The notes: generated by a model not told the origin, from the sequence alone. A stretch of DNA of 32,504 nucleotides from Lachnospiraceae bacterium (GCA_016282595.1 JAEEKV010000281.1:1-32504); one strand, 5' to 3'; numbered from the stretch's first letter, positions 8,260-20,000 are shown. Program-made: numbers and translations.

Positions 8260-11200
8260 ATGCGAAAACGAGGTAGAAGGCTGAGAGCATTTCTATGCTA
8301 TCTGCTCATTGCCGTGATGCTTATGGGCAACGTGCAATCCGTATTTGCTGCCGCACCTGCCACGGAGCGGGGAAGTGCTGAAAGTACGGCAAAGCCCGGC
8401 CTTACCGCAAAGAGAGCAACTTTGCTGGTAGGGGAAAAAGTGACCATCACCCTGGAAGGGGCCCAGGTCAAAAAGGTAACAAGTAAGAAGAAGGCGGTTG
8501 CCACAGTGACGAAGGATGGCGTGGTAACCGGTAAAAAGCCCGGTAAGAGCGTACTTACCTATGTGGATACCAAGGGTAAGAAATATACCTGTAAGGTAAC
8601 GGTCAAAGCGGGGCTTTCCAAGAAGAATCTTTACGTGACCAAGGGCAAAACCGCATCCGTTAAGCTTTGCGGCGCCAAGATCAAAACCGTAAAGAGTAAC
8701 AAGCCTAAGATTGCCAAGATCAACCGCAAGAAGAAAAACACCTTTGTGGTAAATGCCCTGGAAAAGGGAACGGCTAAAATTAAGGTAAAGGCGTCCAATA
8801 AGAAGACCTATTCTATGAACGCCTATGTGGAAACACCGAAGCTGAGCGAAGAGTCAGTTGTTTTGGCCCTTGGCGATACCAAGCAGTTGAACCTTCAGGA
8901 TACCAAGCAGAGTGCAACCTGGTCTTCCGACAAGATTTCCGTAGTTACAGTGGATGAAGAAGGTCTGGTTAAGACCTTTGGCGCCGGTGAGGCCACGATC
9001 ACTGCAACGGATGAAAGCGGAGCTTCCTATACCTGTAAAGTGACGGTAGAGGAGCCTCGGTTTGAATCCGGCGAGATCACAATGACCGAGGGCGAGACCA
9101 GAGAAGTGAAGCTTTCCAGCAATACCCAGAAGGTAACCTGGTCAAGCTCAGATGCTTCTGTGGCGAGTGTAGATCAGAACGGCACGGTTACGGCAAAGAA
9201 AGCCGGATCCGCAGAGATCATTGCAACATTGGAAAGCGGCAAGCAGCTTGTTTTGAAGGTTAAGGTCGAAGCAAAGCCCGCAGGATCCGCAGAGCAGCCC
9301 AAGCCCGAGCCCCAGCCGCCGAAGACGGAAAAAGTGGATGTGAAGATCGATACCGGATCCGTTTCCGGTAATTCCATCTCTGTTAAAGTCGGCACAAAGG
9401 TGGGGGATATTCCCCAGCCCGAGCTTGCAGACGGGGAAACCTTCCTGGGATGGTATTCCGATTCGGAAAGAACCGTTAAGATCCCCGATGATGAGATCGT
9501 ATCCGGTTCTATGACCCTGTATGCCAAGACTATGAAGGTCGGCGATGACAAGCCCACGGATGTGAGCGAAACGACTTGCGTCAGCAATGTGGATACCACC
9601 TTTACCATTAAGGTAAAATCCTCCGATGAAAGCCTGACAGCACAGCAGGTAATGGATCAGATCGAAGTTTCCGACGTGCTGCACAGGGGTATGGATATCG
9701 ATAAGAAGGAATACTGTGTCAAGGTAACCGGTGGAAACGGACAGTTCGTGATCTCCGGTCAGCATATCCTGCTTGGGGATACAGAGAATCCCGAGGCTAA
9801 TTTTGAGAGCGGCGGCAGTTATATCATCAAACTCCCCGCTGTTGAAGAAGGTCAGGCACCTGTGCTTACCTTTGATGGTTATCCCGATGCCACCAGAGAG
9901 TTTGATGTCAATGTCAAGGCATTCGAACAGAATAATATGGCACTGAAGGACAACGTAACCGTGATCAGTGTCGATGAACTGAATGCGCTCTATGATGAGA
10001 CAGACGGTACGAAGAAAGAAGTTGCGTTTCTGGACGGTGAGCTGACCACAGTGGATACCGAAGGCAACGTATCAAGAAACTCCGATCTTAAGGGAAGCTT
10101 TGTGCTGACAAGCGATAAGGCAAAGGATCTACATCTTGGGTCGGTGGTATCCCTGTTCAAGGGAATGCGGCCTGAGGAAGCACTTGTGAACTCTGCAGGT
10201 TTTGAAGACGGCGACAATCATGTGGTCTATGTGGAGATCACAGGAGTTAAAGATAACGAATTTACCTTTAAGGCCGCGGAAGCCTCTGATGTATTAAAGA
10301 CCCCCGAGATCCTTCCGTTGGATGCGGAAAGCGTTACCTATTATGATGACAAGGGTAATGTGGCGGATCATCAGACAGAGATTTTTAAATACGGTATCGA
10401 CCTGGATCTGGACGACAGCGCTGAGACCTTGGAGATCCCCGTAGCAGAGCTTGACTGGTCCTCCGATATGTATGCATCTGCAAAACTGGATTCCGAGACA
10501 ACCCTGGATGAAGGCGATTTCATCGCATTCTACACCGGTGATTACAGCCAGGCAGAAGCGGAAAACGGAGATTTCCATCCCCTGGGTTATGAGAAGGTCA
10601 TCGAGGTTGTAAAGACCGGCCTTTGCGACGATCCCAACGGCACAGGCGACAAGATCGAATACCTCTGCGTAAAGACCGAGGAGGCAAGTCTTCAGGATAT
10701 CGCTGATTCCGGAAAGACGCATCAGGTTGAGGAATATGATCTGTACGATGATATGAGTGCAGAAGAACTTGTTGATCTGCAGCAGGCTATAGAAGAACAG
10801 TTTGAGGAAAGTCATTATGTGGAGCAGACGGCGGTATTTCTGGCAAGAACCGCTATCGCTACCGACAAATTCAAGGATATCACAGGCCTTGATGATTTTG
10901 AGAATTATGACATCACCCTGACCAGCGAGACGGGAGAGGAATACACGGAAGCACAGCTAATGTCTTCCGCATCCGGCACCCTGTATGACAAGTACAAGGA
11001 TGTGATCGATTCCTATGACCAGTCAGTGGATAAGGATCATCCCAAGTGGGCAGTGGATGTTACCGTAGCCAAGAGTGAGTATGACGTCGGAAAGTCCAAG
11101 CATGTAAAGGGCGGTCTGGGCGTTAAGATCGGTGAATTCTTTACCATCACCGTACATATGCCTACCGGTGATATGAAGATCGAAGTCCATATGGACATTA

Positions 11201-14200
11201 CCCAGGAAGTAAGCTTCAACGTTGGCTTTGACGGGGAGATCGAGTGGAAGAAGATCGGTGGGTTCATTCCCATCCCGGTTGATCTGATCCTGGAGCCCAG
11301 CTTTGAGGTTGGTTCCTATACCGGCTTTGACATTACTACCGCAATGGTTGGTAAGGGCAAGGACAATGATGAGTTTGCGGATATCGGAGCAGAGATCAAG
11401 CGTCTGTGTGAAGAATTTGCTGATGAGGATCCCGACAAGGCAGAGGGAATCTCCAACTATGTAACCGGAAAGTACCAGAGGCTCCTTGAGCAGAACACGG
11501 AACTGGTGAACCTTTTGAACCTCAGGGTGAAAAAGTTCTCCTATCCCATCATTCCGGGAATCGTGAAACTGCATATTGATATTTTCCTGAGAATCTACGG
11601 GGATATGGATATCTTCGGTCTGCATTATCATTATCTGACCGGAAAGAAGACCATTATCTATATCCATATCATTAAATTCGGTGTAAATACGGAGAGTATA
11701 GAAACCATACCCACGGAGCTGGACTTCTATGTATACCTGATGGGAACCCTTTCCCTCAGGGCCGGAATAGCCGTGGAGGTGACCATAGGACTGACGTTGA
11801 CACTGCCGTTGCCGGCGAAGCTGGTGGGGACGAATGAAGACGGTACCCAAAAGACGGCGGATCTTAATCTGGCGAAGGCCGGTTTAGGTATCGAAGTCGG
11901 CGCGTACCTGGATATGTCTGGTCTGTTCTACTATCATAAGAATGTCAAACAGGGACGGACCAAGGAGATATTCCGGGGAGCACAATGGTCCGATATCGGT
12001 ATCTATGTAAGACTGTATCTGGTGGCAGATAATGCGGCCAGAAATAAAAAGGTAAGGGATTGGTATTCCCTGATCCTTTTGGATAAGAAATTCCCCGTAA
12101 AGCAGATCGGTACGGAGTACTACCCGATCAACTTTACCACCAAGCAGAAGGACTATAAAGATGTGAATATGCGGCAGTATGTAAAGAAATTTGCCGTTCC
12201 GGATGCTTACTACAGAGTTGACAGGCTGAAGCTTGCCACAGGTAAGATCAGCAATATGATCTATGATGATCAGAGTGCTTATAGGGTTGAGCTTTCCAAT
12301 AAGGATTGGGCTTATGATGAAAAAGAGCATATGGTATATCTGAAGGGTTCTTTCGAGGGAATGGAATCCGAGTGCGATATGACATTGTACTTTACCAAGA
12401 ATTACCTGCCTCTTTCAGCCACACCCATGACAAGAAAGCTTCATATCAAGTGGGATAACTACCTTGACGGCTATGCAATTACCCCCAACTCTCAGGGCGG
12501 CTCCTATGTGGAAGCCAGCGTTGGCAAGTTTGGTGTGAAAGTAACCAAACCCGAGGATCCCACCAGAATGGGTTATGTATTTACCGGTTGGTACACCGAT
12601 CAGGCATGCACCAATGCATATACTTATCCTGCAACCATGCCGTTCCAGAGTGTGGACATCTATGCAGGCTGGGCACCGGCAACGGATACGCCTTATACGG
12701 TTGAGTACTATCTGGAGGATACTGTTAACGGCGGATATATTTACAATTCCGAAGACGAATTTACCGGAACCACAGGCGAGGAGATCGGCATTCCTGCAGC
12801 GGCTCAAAGCAAGTTTGAAGGATACGATATGGTTCCCTCATCCACCAAGGTAAAGATCAGCCCTGACGGCTCATCTGTCCTGCGTGTGTACTATGACAGA
12901 AAGCGGGCAAAGATTACCTTCACCAAGGGTGACAAGGGCACAGCCACAGATACCATCACCAGAGAAGTGATCCTTGGAGAGCCCATTTATGTTCCCGAAG
13001 TGGCAGCAAAGGGCTATCAGTTCAGCGGCTGGAAGAGGATCTCCGGCGCGGGAGCAGCAAATGTTACGGCAAAGGAACTGAATGAAAGCCGAACAGTGGG
13101 CACAGGCGAGGATGAAAAACAGCTCTCACCGGGCGCTTTGGACTTTGCACAGGGCGATGCGACCTACGAAGCACAGTGGGCGGCAAGAAATGATATCAAT
13201 TACAGGATCGAGTATGTGGTTCAGCAGCCCAGCGGTTCCTACACCGTGCAGGCAGTGACCTATGCACAGGGAACGCCGGGGGATGTCATCAGTCTTGACT
13301 CTTTAAAGAGTGCGACGATCACGGCTGTCTTTGATGACGGCACCGGTAACGAAAGAAAAGTGAGCGGTCCGGCCGATGCGATCCTGACAGCAGAGGATGA
13401 CAACGGCAATGCGGTTGTGGAATATGAAAGCATGACCGTTGACGGACAGCCCTGCAATGGGGATGCGGCTACCGTTAAGGCAGACGGTTCCACCATTGTG
13501 AAGATGAACTATAAGAGAAAATCCTATACCGTGACCGTAGTGGGTTCCGGCCAGGAGGGCGATAACAGCGCTTCCTTTACCAGGACAGCTTTCTATGGCG
13601 CCAAGGTTGCTCTTCAGCAGCCTGTAAAGGCCGGATATACCTTTAAGGGGTATCAGGATGCACAGGGGCAGGAAGTACCGGTTTCCGAAACCGGATTTGC
13701 AGTGGTTAAGGTAACGGGAGATGCAACTTATACATCCAAGGGCTTTAAGGCCAATACCTATACCGTAGCCTATGATGCAAACGGCGGTACCTATAACGGA
13801 GCAGCACAGGATGGATTTACCTACGGCCAGGAAAAGGCTCTGCAGGAAGCACCTGTTAAGGACGGCTTTGAATTTGCGGGCTGGGAAGCAGAAGACGGAA
13901 CCCTGTATCAGGCACAACAGACAGTTTCCAACCTGACTTCCACCGCAGGCGCAACCGTTAACCTGAAGGCAAAATGGACCGCTAAGGGATATGCGGTAAC
14001 CTATAATACCAATGGTGGATCCATTGCGGAAGGCAGCAATCCGGTAAGCTATCACGCTGAGGACGAAGACATGCTTCTTGCATATCCCGTTCGCGACCGC
14101 TTCCGGTTTGAAGGCTGGTACGCAGGAAATGAAAAGATCACGAAGCTTCCGGGAGGGAAGCAGACGGATCTCACACTTGTGGCACAGTGGAGCGAAAAGA

Positions 14201-16983
14201 GCGTTTCCGACAATACCATAGAGGTGGCATTTGATCCCTGCGGCGGAACGCTGGCAAATGGAAACAGTATAATCGCAACAACCGGTGAAGCTTATGGAGA
14301 GCTTCCGGCTGCCACAAAGGATGCGGCTGAGTTTACCGGCTGGTATGATGCAAGACAAAACGGCACGCAGGTAACTGAGGACAGCATTGTTGAGAAGACA
14401 GACAGTCATGTCCTCTATGCAGGCTGGAAGTACACAGAGGCCAAGATCCTTTACAAGAATCTCGAAGACGCAGATAACGGCCAGAATCCCGTAACATACA
14501 ATATCGGAGAACAGACCGTGATCGCGGCTCCTTCCCGCCAGGGCTATGCCTTCAAGGGCTGGACTGTTGGAGAGGATGAGACGCTTCATGAGACCTACGT
14601 CATCGATGAGAACGCTACGGAAGATATAACCCTTACGGCAAATTGGGAGGCTGAACAGTACACCCTGCAGCTTTACAGCTACAGCGGTCTGTATCTGGTG
14701 CGCAATTATGCATGTGATGCACCTTTGACCAATATTCCCATGCCCAAGAACAGCGGTTATAAGCTGACAGGCTGGAAGAATATGGATACGGGCGAGATCT
14801 TAAATGCCCTTCCCGCAAAAATGCCCGCAAAGAACCTGACTCTGATATCCCAGTGGGATGAAGCGATCTATCATCTGATCCCCAAGAATATCGAGGACGG
14901 TGCGGTGATGGAAGACTACACCTATATGGTAGGAGATAACAATCTGCTGCTTCCTAACCCGCAGAAAAACAAGATCGGTTACAATTTTGCAGGCTGGTAC
15001 ACGGATTCCGACTTCAGCGAGACCAGCAAGATCGAAAGCTTTGTTCCGGTAGCCTTTGACGTAACGGTTTATGCAAAATGGACCGCGAAAGACTATACGC
15101 TGATCTTTAACGGTAATGGGGGAACCTATAACAGTGATGTGGATTACAGGGGAACCTATACCTATGAGACGAAGGATGCCTTAGAAGCAAACAAGTTTAC
15201 AAAGCCCGGTTACATTATGAAGGGTTGGGCGCTGAGTGATTCGGCAACAGAGGCTTTGATCGAAGATGCGAAGGTGCTGACAAAGGAGCAGTGGCAGGCT
15301 ATTGACGGTGAGGCTGCCGATGATATGGCAAATCTGTTTGCGGTATGGCAGACAACGCCTTATAACATTACCTATAATAATGTAATCCTGACGGATACCG
15401 TAAGCATTGATGGAAAGAGCATCACATCCACTACGGCACAGGGTCACCCGAACCAGACCACCTATACCATTGAGGATGATGATCTGGTATTGGCACCGCC
15501 TACACAGATCGGTGACGGATATGAATTCCTTGGCTGGTATGACGGAGATACCAAGGTAGAGAACCTGAAATTAAAGGGTGAGACCGGAGCCAAGAGTCTG
15601 ACGGCAAAATGGGCACATTCCGGTATCTACAGTATTAAGCTGGTAACATCCACAGCCGACAGTCCGGTACCTGACGCAGAAGGAAAGGTGGATAACAACA
15701 AGACGACCTTCGAGATCACCAGAACCATACCGAATAAGGACAAGGTTTCGGTATCCACCGATCCCCAGAAGATCTACTTCAGGACGGTGAACGGTACGGC
15801 CATCGGCGGCACCGCGACAGGAATTAACTTCTATCATGTGGGCGGACAGAATGTATTTGCGGTATTCTCCGACCAGGAATGCTACATCATGGATAAGAAC
15901 GAGAAGAAGCAACAAAAGACGCTGACTTCCACAAACACAGATCCCGTATCCGTAACCTTTGATGTAACCCAGGAGAATATCGCCACCAGATATTACGGTC
16001 AGGAAACCCCGAGAGAGCATAACGGCGTCTATGCCCTGCTGTACACGCTTTCCGGAACAAACAAGAAATACTACACCGCTGAGATCTACCGTGTAGCCAG
16101 CTCCCTTGGAAACGTAACGGGTGTGAAGGCGGACGGAAAGACCGAAGCAAAACGTGAGATGACGGTTCCTGCAGCTAATGTACTGACCAGAGAGATTCTT
16201 TATGGAAAAAAGACCTATAAGATTTATCACGAAGATTATTTTGATGATGATTCGGATTTCCGCTATGAGTATACACTGGGCAATCTGATCACAACAAGCA
16301 ACGGAACCAAGAGATTCGGTGATACCGCGCTGACCGAGGATATGATGTTCTATCTGAAGACGGCATCCGGATCCAATTGCAAGCTGGGTGCACAGTATGA
16401 ATGCGGAAGAACAAAAGGAAAAGGATATGCGCAGATGAAGATCCGGTATTACCTGAATGGAAGTTATCTGTATCAGAACAATTCGAACAGTGACAGGCCC
16501 GGATCCGGCAGAGCCTGGAGAGACTGGACATATGCCAATGTGACCTGGGATAACCTGGTAAAGAACAATGGACGCATCACCTACAGAGGAGATCTTTCCG
16601 AGGATAATATCACCTATGTAAAATATAACTGGTATTACTGGAATTTCAGTGTTGATGTGGAGGATAAGAGAGCACCGCAGCAGGTCGGCATCGCTCCGGC
16701 AGCCACCACGGATTACAAGATGGGAGACACTGTGAAATTCTCGGTGGTTTATGATGAAATGATCAACTCGGTAAGTGATGATATCGGTGCAGATGCGGCT
16801 GCGCTGCAGGAGTACATGCCGGTGACGGATGTACAATATGTGGATGGAGTCGGAACCAATGTGCTTACCTTTACGGCAACTGCCAGCAAGGACTTCTCCA
16901 ACACTACCTGGCCGGGATCGGGAACCAACGAAGAGCTGATGAAGATCAAACCCGTAACCGGAACGGTAACAGACATCTATTAA
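8260..16983 (+). CDS. Giant secreted repeat protein (2907 aa): signal peptide, four N-terminal Big2-like domains, unknown central domain, long array of InlB/Listeria-Bacteroides-type repeats
   Basis: RBS AAGGAGG at 8245-8251; signal peptide MRKRGRRLRAFLCYLLIAVMLMGNVQSVFAA; Big2 signatures (ATWSSDKISVVTVDEEGLVKTFGAGEATITA; VTWSSSDASVASVDQNGTVTAKKAGSAEI); about 12 GW/GY cores of the type YVFTGWYTDQAC, FEFAGWEAEDG, YNFAGWYTDSDF. Confidence 0.88.
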   Translation: MRKRGRRLRAFLCYLLIAVMLMGNVQSVFAAAPATERGSAESTAKPGLTAKRATLLVGEKVTITLEGAQVKKVTSKKKAVATVTKDGVVTGKKPGKSVLTYVDTKGKKYTCKVTVKAGLSKKNLYVTKGKTASVKLCGAKIKTVKSNKPKIAKINRKKKNTFVVNALEKGTAKIKVKASNKKTYSMNAYVETPKLSEESVVLALGDTKQLNLQDTKQSATWSSDKISVVTVDEEGLVKTFGAGEATITATDESGASYTCKVTVEEPRFESGEITMTEGETREVKLSSNTQKVTWSSSDASVASVDQNGTVTAKKAGSAEIIATLESGKQLVLKVKVEAKPAGSAEQPKPEPQPPKTEKVDVKIDTGSVSGNSISVKVGTKVGDIPQPELADGETFLGWYSDSERTVKIPDDEIVSGSMTLYAKTMKVGDDKPTDVSETTCVSNVDTTFTIKVKSSDESLTAQQVMDQIEVSDVLHRGMDIDKKEYCVKVTGGNGQFVISGQHILLGDTENPEANFESGGSYIIKLPAVEEGQAPVLTFDGYPDATREFDVNVKAFEQNNMALKDNVTVISVDELNALYDETDGTKKEVAFLDGELTTVDTEGNVSRNSDLKGSFVLTSDKAKDLHLGSVVSLFKGMRPEEALVNSAGFEDGDNHVVYVEITGVKDNEFTFKAAEASDVLKTPEILPLDAESVTYYDDKGNVADHQTEIFKYGIDLDLDDSAETLEIPVAELDWSSDMYASAKLDSETTLDEGDFIAFYTGDYSQAEAENGDFHPLGYEKVIEVVKTGLCDDPNGTGDKIEYLCVKTEEASLQDIADSGKTHQVEEYDLYDDMSAEELVDLQQAIEEQFEESHYVEQTAVFLARTAIATDKFKDITGLDDFENYDITLTSETGEEYTEAQLMSSASGTLYDKYKDVIDSYDQSVDKDHPKWAVDVTVAKSEYDVGKSKHVKGGLGVKIGEFFTITVHMPTGDMKIEVHMDITQEVSFNVGFDGEIEWKKIGGFIPIPVDLILEPSFEVGSYTGFDITTAMVGKGKDNDEFADIGAEIKRLCEEFADEDPDKAEGISNYVTGKYQRLLEQNTELVNLLNLRVKKFSYPIIPGIVKLHIDIFLRIYGDMDIFGLHYHYLTGKKTIIYIHIIKFGVNTESIETIPTELDFYVYLMGTLSLRAGIAVEVTIGLTLTLPLPAKLVGTNEDGTQKTADLNLAKAGLGIEVGAYLDMSGLFYYHKNVKQGRTKEIFRGAQWSDIGIYVRLYLVADNAARNKKVRDWYSLILLDKKFPVKQIGTEYYPINFTTKQKDYKDVNMRQYVKKFAVPDAYYRVDRLKLATGKISNMIYDDQSAYRVELSNKDWAYDEKEHMVYLKGSFEGMESECDMTLYFTKNYLPLSATPMTRKLHIKWDNYLDGYAITPNSQGGSYVEASVGKFGVKVTKPEDPTRMGYVFTGWYTDQACTNAYTYPATMPFQSVDIYAGWAPATDTPYTVEYYLEDTVNGGYIYNSEDEFTGTTGEEIGIPAAAQSKFEGYDMVPSSTKVKISPDGSSVLRVYYDRKRAKITFTKGDKGTATDTITREVILGEPIYVPEVAAKGYQFSGWKRISGAGAANVTAKELNESRTVGTGEDEKQLSPGALDFAQGDATYEAQWAARNDINYRIEYVVQQPSGSYTVQAVTYAQGTPGDVISLDSLKSATITAVFDDGTGNERKVSGPADAILTAEDDNGNAVVEYESMTVDGQPCNGDAATVKADGSTIVKMNYKRKSYTVTVVGSGQEGDNSASFTRTAFYGAKVALQQPVKAGYTFKGYQDAQGQEVPVSETGFAVVKVTGDATYTSKGFKANTYTVAYDANGGTYNGAAQDGFTYGQEKALQEAPVKDGFEFAGWEAEDGTLYQAQQTVSNLTSTAGATVNLKAKWTAKGYAVTYNTNGGSIAEGSNPVSYHAEDEDMLLAYPVRDRFRFEGWYAGNEKITKLPGGKQTDLTLVAQWSEKSVSDNTIEVAFDPCGGTLANGNSIIATTGEAYGELPAATKDAAEFTGWYDARQNGTQVTEDSIVEKTDSHVLYAGWKYTEAKILYKNLEDADNGQNPVTYNIGEQTVIAAPSRQGYAFKGWTVGEDETLHETYVIDENATEDITLTANWEAEQYTLQLYSYSGLYLVRNYACDAPLTNIPMPKNSGYKLTGWKNMDTGEILNALPAKMPAKNLTLISQWDEAIYHLIPKNIEDGAVMEDYTYMVGDNNLLLPNPQKNKIGYNFAGWYTDSDFSETSKIESFVPVAFDVTVYAKWTAKDYTLIFNGNGGTYNSDVDYRGTYTYETKDALEANKFTKPGYIMKGWALSDSATEALIEDAKVLTKEQWQAIDGEAADDMANLFAVWQTTPYNITYNNVILTDTVSIDGKSITSTTAQGHPNQTTYTIEDDDLVLAPPTQIGDGYEFLGWYDGDTKVENLKLKGETGAKSLTAKWAHSGIYSIKLVTSTADSPVPDAEGKVDNNKTTFEITRTIPNKDKVSVSTDPQKIYFRTVNGTAIGGTATGINFYHVGGQNVFAVFSDQECYIMDKNEKKQQKTLTSTNTDPVSVTFDVTQENIATRYYGQETPREHNGVYALLYTLSGTNKKYYTAEIYRVASSLGNVTGVKADGKTEAKREMTVPAANVLTREILYGKKTYKIYHEDYFDDDSDFRYEYTLGNLITTSNGTKRFGDTALTEDMMFYLKTASGSNCKLGAQYECGRTKGKGYAQMKIRYYLNGSYLYQNNSNSDRPGSGRAWRDWTYANVTWDNLVKNNGRITYRGDLSEDNITYVKYNWYYWNFSVDVEDKRAPQQVGIAPAATTDYKMGDTVKFSVVYDEMINSVSDDIGADAAALQEYMPVTDVQYVDGVGTNVLTFTATASKDFSNTTWPGSGTNEELMKIKPVTGTVTDIY
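12490..15640 (+). repeat. Array of InlB B-repeat / Listeria-Bacteroides-type domains within the 2907 aa protein
   Basis: Successive YTVxYxxNGG...YxFxGWYxD...xTLxAxW units by eye: VFTGWYTD, FSGWKRIS, FKGYQDAQ, FAGWEAED, FEGWYAGN, FTGWYDAR, FKGWTVGE, LTGWKNMD, FAGWYTDS, MKGWALSD, FLGWYDGD. Confidence 0.75.
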
Positions 16984-16992
16984 TTTAATTGC

Positions 16993-17036
16993 TAAGGCGA
17001 CCGGTCCGGAACATCGGACCGGGGTCCGAAGCCTTA
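16993..17036 (+). other. Nested intergenic stem-loop between the second and third giant genes
   Basis: Inner perfect stem CCGGTCCG (17001-17008)/CGGACCGG (17015-17022); outer stem TAAGGC (16993-16998)/GCCTTA (17031-17036). No following T-tract. Confidence 0.6.
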
Positions 17037-17084
17037 AACCCGAAAAAGCGCTCTTTATGAGCGATACATAACAGGGAGGTAACT

Positions 17085-20000
17085 ATGGATAGGAAACAGG
17101 TTTTGCATAAGAAAACAGTTTCAAAACGATTTCTGGCTGTTTTTCTTGCTGCGGCCATGGTGATAGGAGGACTGCCCTTTACGGATATGTCGGTATCCGC
17201 GGCGATTCCGAACGATATCACATGGACAGATTTGACGAATGTGGCGACTCTTCCCACGGCAGCGGGAAATTATCAGCTGGGGCAGAATATTTTATCAACT
17301 GCTGTATGGGTCATTGACGGTAAAAAGATTCGCCTGGATCTGAACGGATTTACGGTTTCCGAAAATGGCATAAGTCTTGCAAATGGAGCTGAGCTGGAGA
17401 TCTATGACAGTGGCAACACAGGTCTGATCGACAACCGTGGGAATGATATCACCGTCACAGACAGCAACCTTTCCGTGCAGGGCGGGAAATTTGCGGCTGG
17501 AAACATTACTATTTCGGCTCCAAAGCAGTCTGATGAAGTTCAATCAACGCCGGGAAACCCCAGCAGCAACGAGGTTGTTTATGGATGCATGACAGTGGCT
17601 GAAGGCGCAAAACTGGCATTAACGGGAAGCGTTGTATTGAAGGAGAATGGCAGTCTTGAAGTGACAGGAGGCCAATTGGAGACAACAGCGGATCAGCTGA
17701 TCGACTGTCAGGCGAATGGAAGCGTGGTTGTGAAAGGCGGCTTTCTGGGCGCCGAAAAAGCAGTCATCAACTGCGCAAAAGACAGTAATGTCAAGATTAA
17801 AGGAGGCTGTTTAAAATCTAATTCCGGCGCGTCCGACCTGATCAGTGCCATGGTGACAACGCAAACGGATGAGAGCGTTACGCCGGCGGTTACAACCGAG
17901 ATACCAAAACAGTTTATTGAAGGCGGATGTTTCAGTAAGAACTTTCGCGAGGACGCCGGCAATCTTACCGCATGGCTAGTGACCGGCTGTGAGGTTGAAA
18001 ATAATAAGGAAGCAGCAACCAAGGATGACTATCCGTATCTGGTAAAGAAATATGAAAAGAAGGATCTGGCAAACTGCGAGATTGAGTTGAACGTGCCGGA
18101 AGACGGAGTAGTCTATGACGGAAATGCTAAAGAGCCCACAGTGAAGAAGATCACATATCATTACCTGGATGAGCAAGTGACGGGGGAGGAACAGGCGACA
18201 GAGAAGACAGAGGATCTTACCGATGCGTTGAATGATAAGATCACCGTAACCTACAAAAACAACATTAACGCCGGAGAGGCAAGTGTGATAATCGCGCCGA
18301 AGGCAGGCACGGATGGCATGAAACTCTATACCGGGAAAAAGACAGAGACCTTTACCATCACTCCTGCTGCGGATGGTACAACCGTTTTGGCAAACGGAAC
18401 TGACGGCGTTCTGGCGTTTGACAACACAGAGCAGGAGCTGGTTACAGTAGGCGGAAACAGGCTCGGCACACTGAAGTATCAAATGTCCTTCAACGGGGAA
18501 GCCTTTGGGGAATGGATTGACTATAGCGATGCGGCAAAGCCTGTAGGCAAAGACTGCGGTGCCTATGTCATTCAGTGGTATGTAGAAGGGATGACGGCGC
18601 AGATAACGGATCCTGAGGATGCAGAGAAAACCATTACCGTTACCAATGTGGAAGGGCAGTACAGCAAAGAAAATCCTGCATCATTGCAGGTACTGATCAC
18701 CCAGAAAAGCTATTGTAAGACCGTAGAGGCTTATGACGGCGTATATGACGGAGCCGCGCACGGATTGACCCTTACCGTTACGGATCCTGCAGATCAGACA
18801 GCATACACCGTAGAGTACAGTACAAATGAGGACGATACAAAACGCTGGACGGCTGAGGATACGACTATCACAAATGAGTCACCTGCCTATACGGATGCAG
18901 GCGATTATCCAGTCTACTATAAGATTGCTCCCGTAAATGCAGCTGATACTGCCTATGCGCAGGAGACCGGCTACGAGATCGTCAGCATTAAAAAGCGCCC
19001 TGTTACCATTACGGCGGATCCCGATCAGAAAAAGATTGTGGGAACAGCGGATCCGGAGTTTGCTTTTACCGCAGAGGTTTCAGGACAGGATGGCGTGGCA
19101 GAAGGAAGAGGTCTGATCGGTAATGATACTGTGACCGGAAAGCTCGCCAGAAAATCCGGAGAGACCATCGGGACCTATGCCTTCAACATCAATGCAATGA
19201 AGCGTAATGAGGCGAATAAGAATTATGACCTGGTACTGAGCGGAACGCCTTATTTTGAGATCGTTGAAATGAGCAATGAATACGGTGAGGCGGGAGATAC
19301 GCTTCCCACTACCACCGGAAAGTACACCTTGGAGAAAGACTATGTTTCAAATGCCGATTGGGAGCTGACACAGGGACAGATCATTTACATCGATCTGAAC
19401 GGCCATAGCATTGATCTGCGGGGCAAAACCATAAAGGTTTCCAACAAGAGTGCTCTTGTTTTCCTGGATGACAGTGAAAGCCAAAAGGGCAGCGTTTCGG
19501 CAAATGATATCTATGTGGAGGATCGCAGCAATCGGGAAGAGAATCTGTATGAACTGCAGATTTTCGGCGGCCGTTTCGATCTGTATGAAGGTATTGAAGT
19601 CGGAAGTCGTGCGGAAGCCTCTGTGGAAGGCGGCGTGATCACCTCCGGTGCATCGCTGTTCTATAACCTGGGCGGAAACATCTATTTAAACGGCGGAAGC
19701 TTTGAATGCGGTACCTATGTAACAGGAAATGTGGATATCTGCCGGGAAGAGGTTCCGACCCCCGGAACCACCACCATCCTGGGAGGCTTGTTCAACATTC
19801 AGGTTCAGGAAAAATGGCTGGCCACAGGCTGCAGATGCGTTTCCTACGAGGATGAGATATTCAAGTACAAGGTAAAGACTGCCATCAATGAGGACACCTG
19901 CAAGGTGGTCTTTAAAGAGGCCGGCAAGGACGGAACGCTGAAGGTGGATTATACCGGCAGCGCTATTGAGCCGGAATTTGATCTGATGCTGGGAAACCTT

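Noticed and set aside
13303-14589. 428 aa minus-strand ORF inside the 2907 aa gene
   Set aside because: Antisense shadow ORF of the repeat region; no recognisable domain.
12490-15640. Possible CRISPR or DNA-level tandem array
   Set aside because: The repetition is at protein-domain level with diverged nucleotide sequence and no constant direct repeats/spacers.
15571-16836. 421 aa minus-strand ORF inside the 2907 aa gene
   Set aside because: Antisense shadow ORF; no domain evidence.
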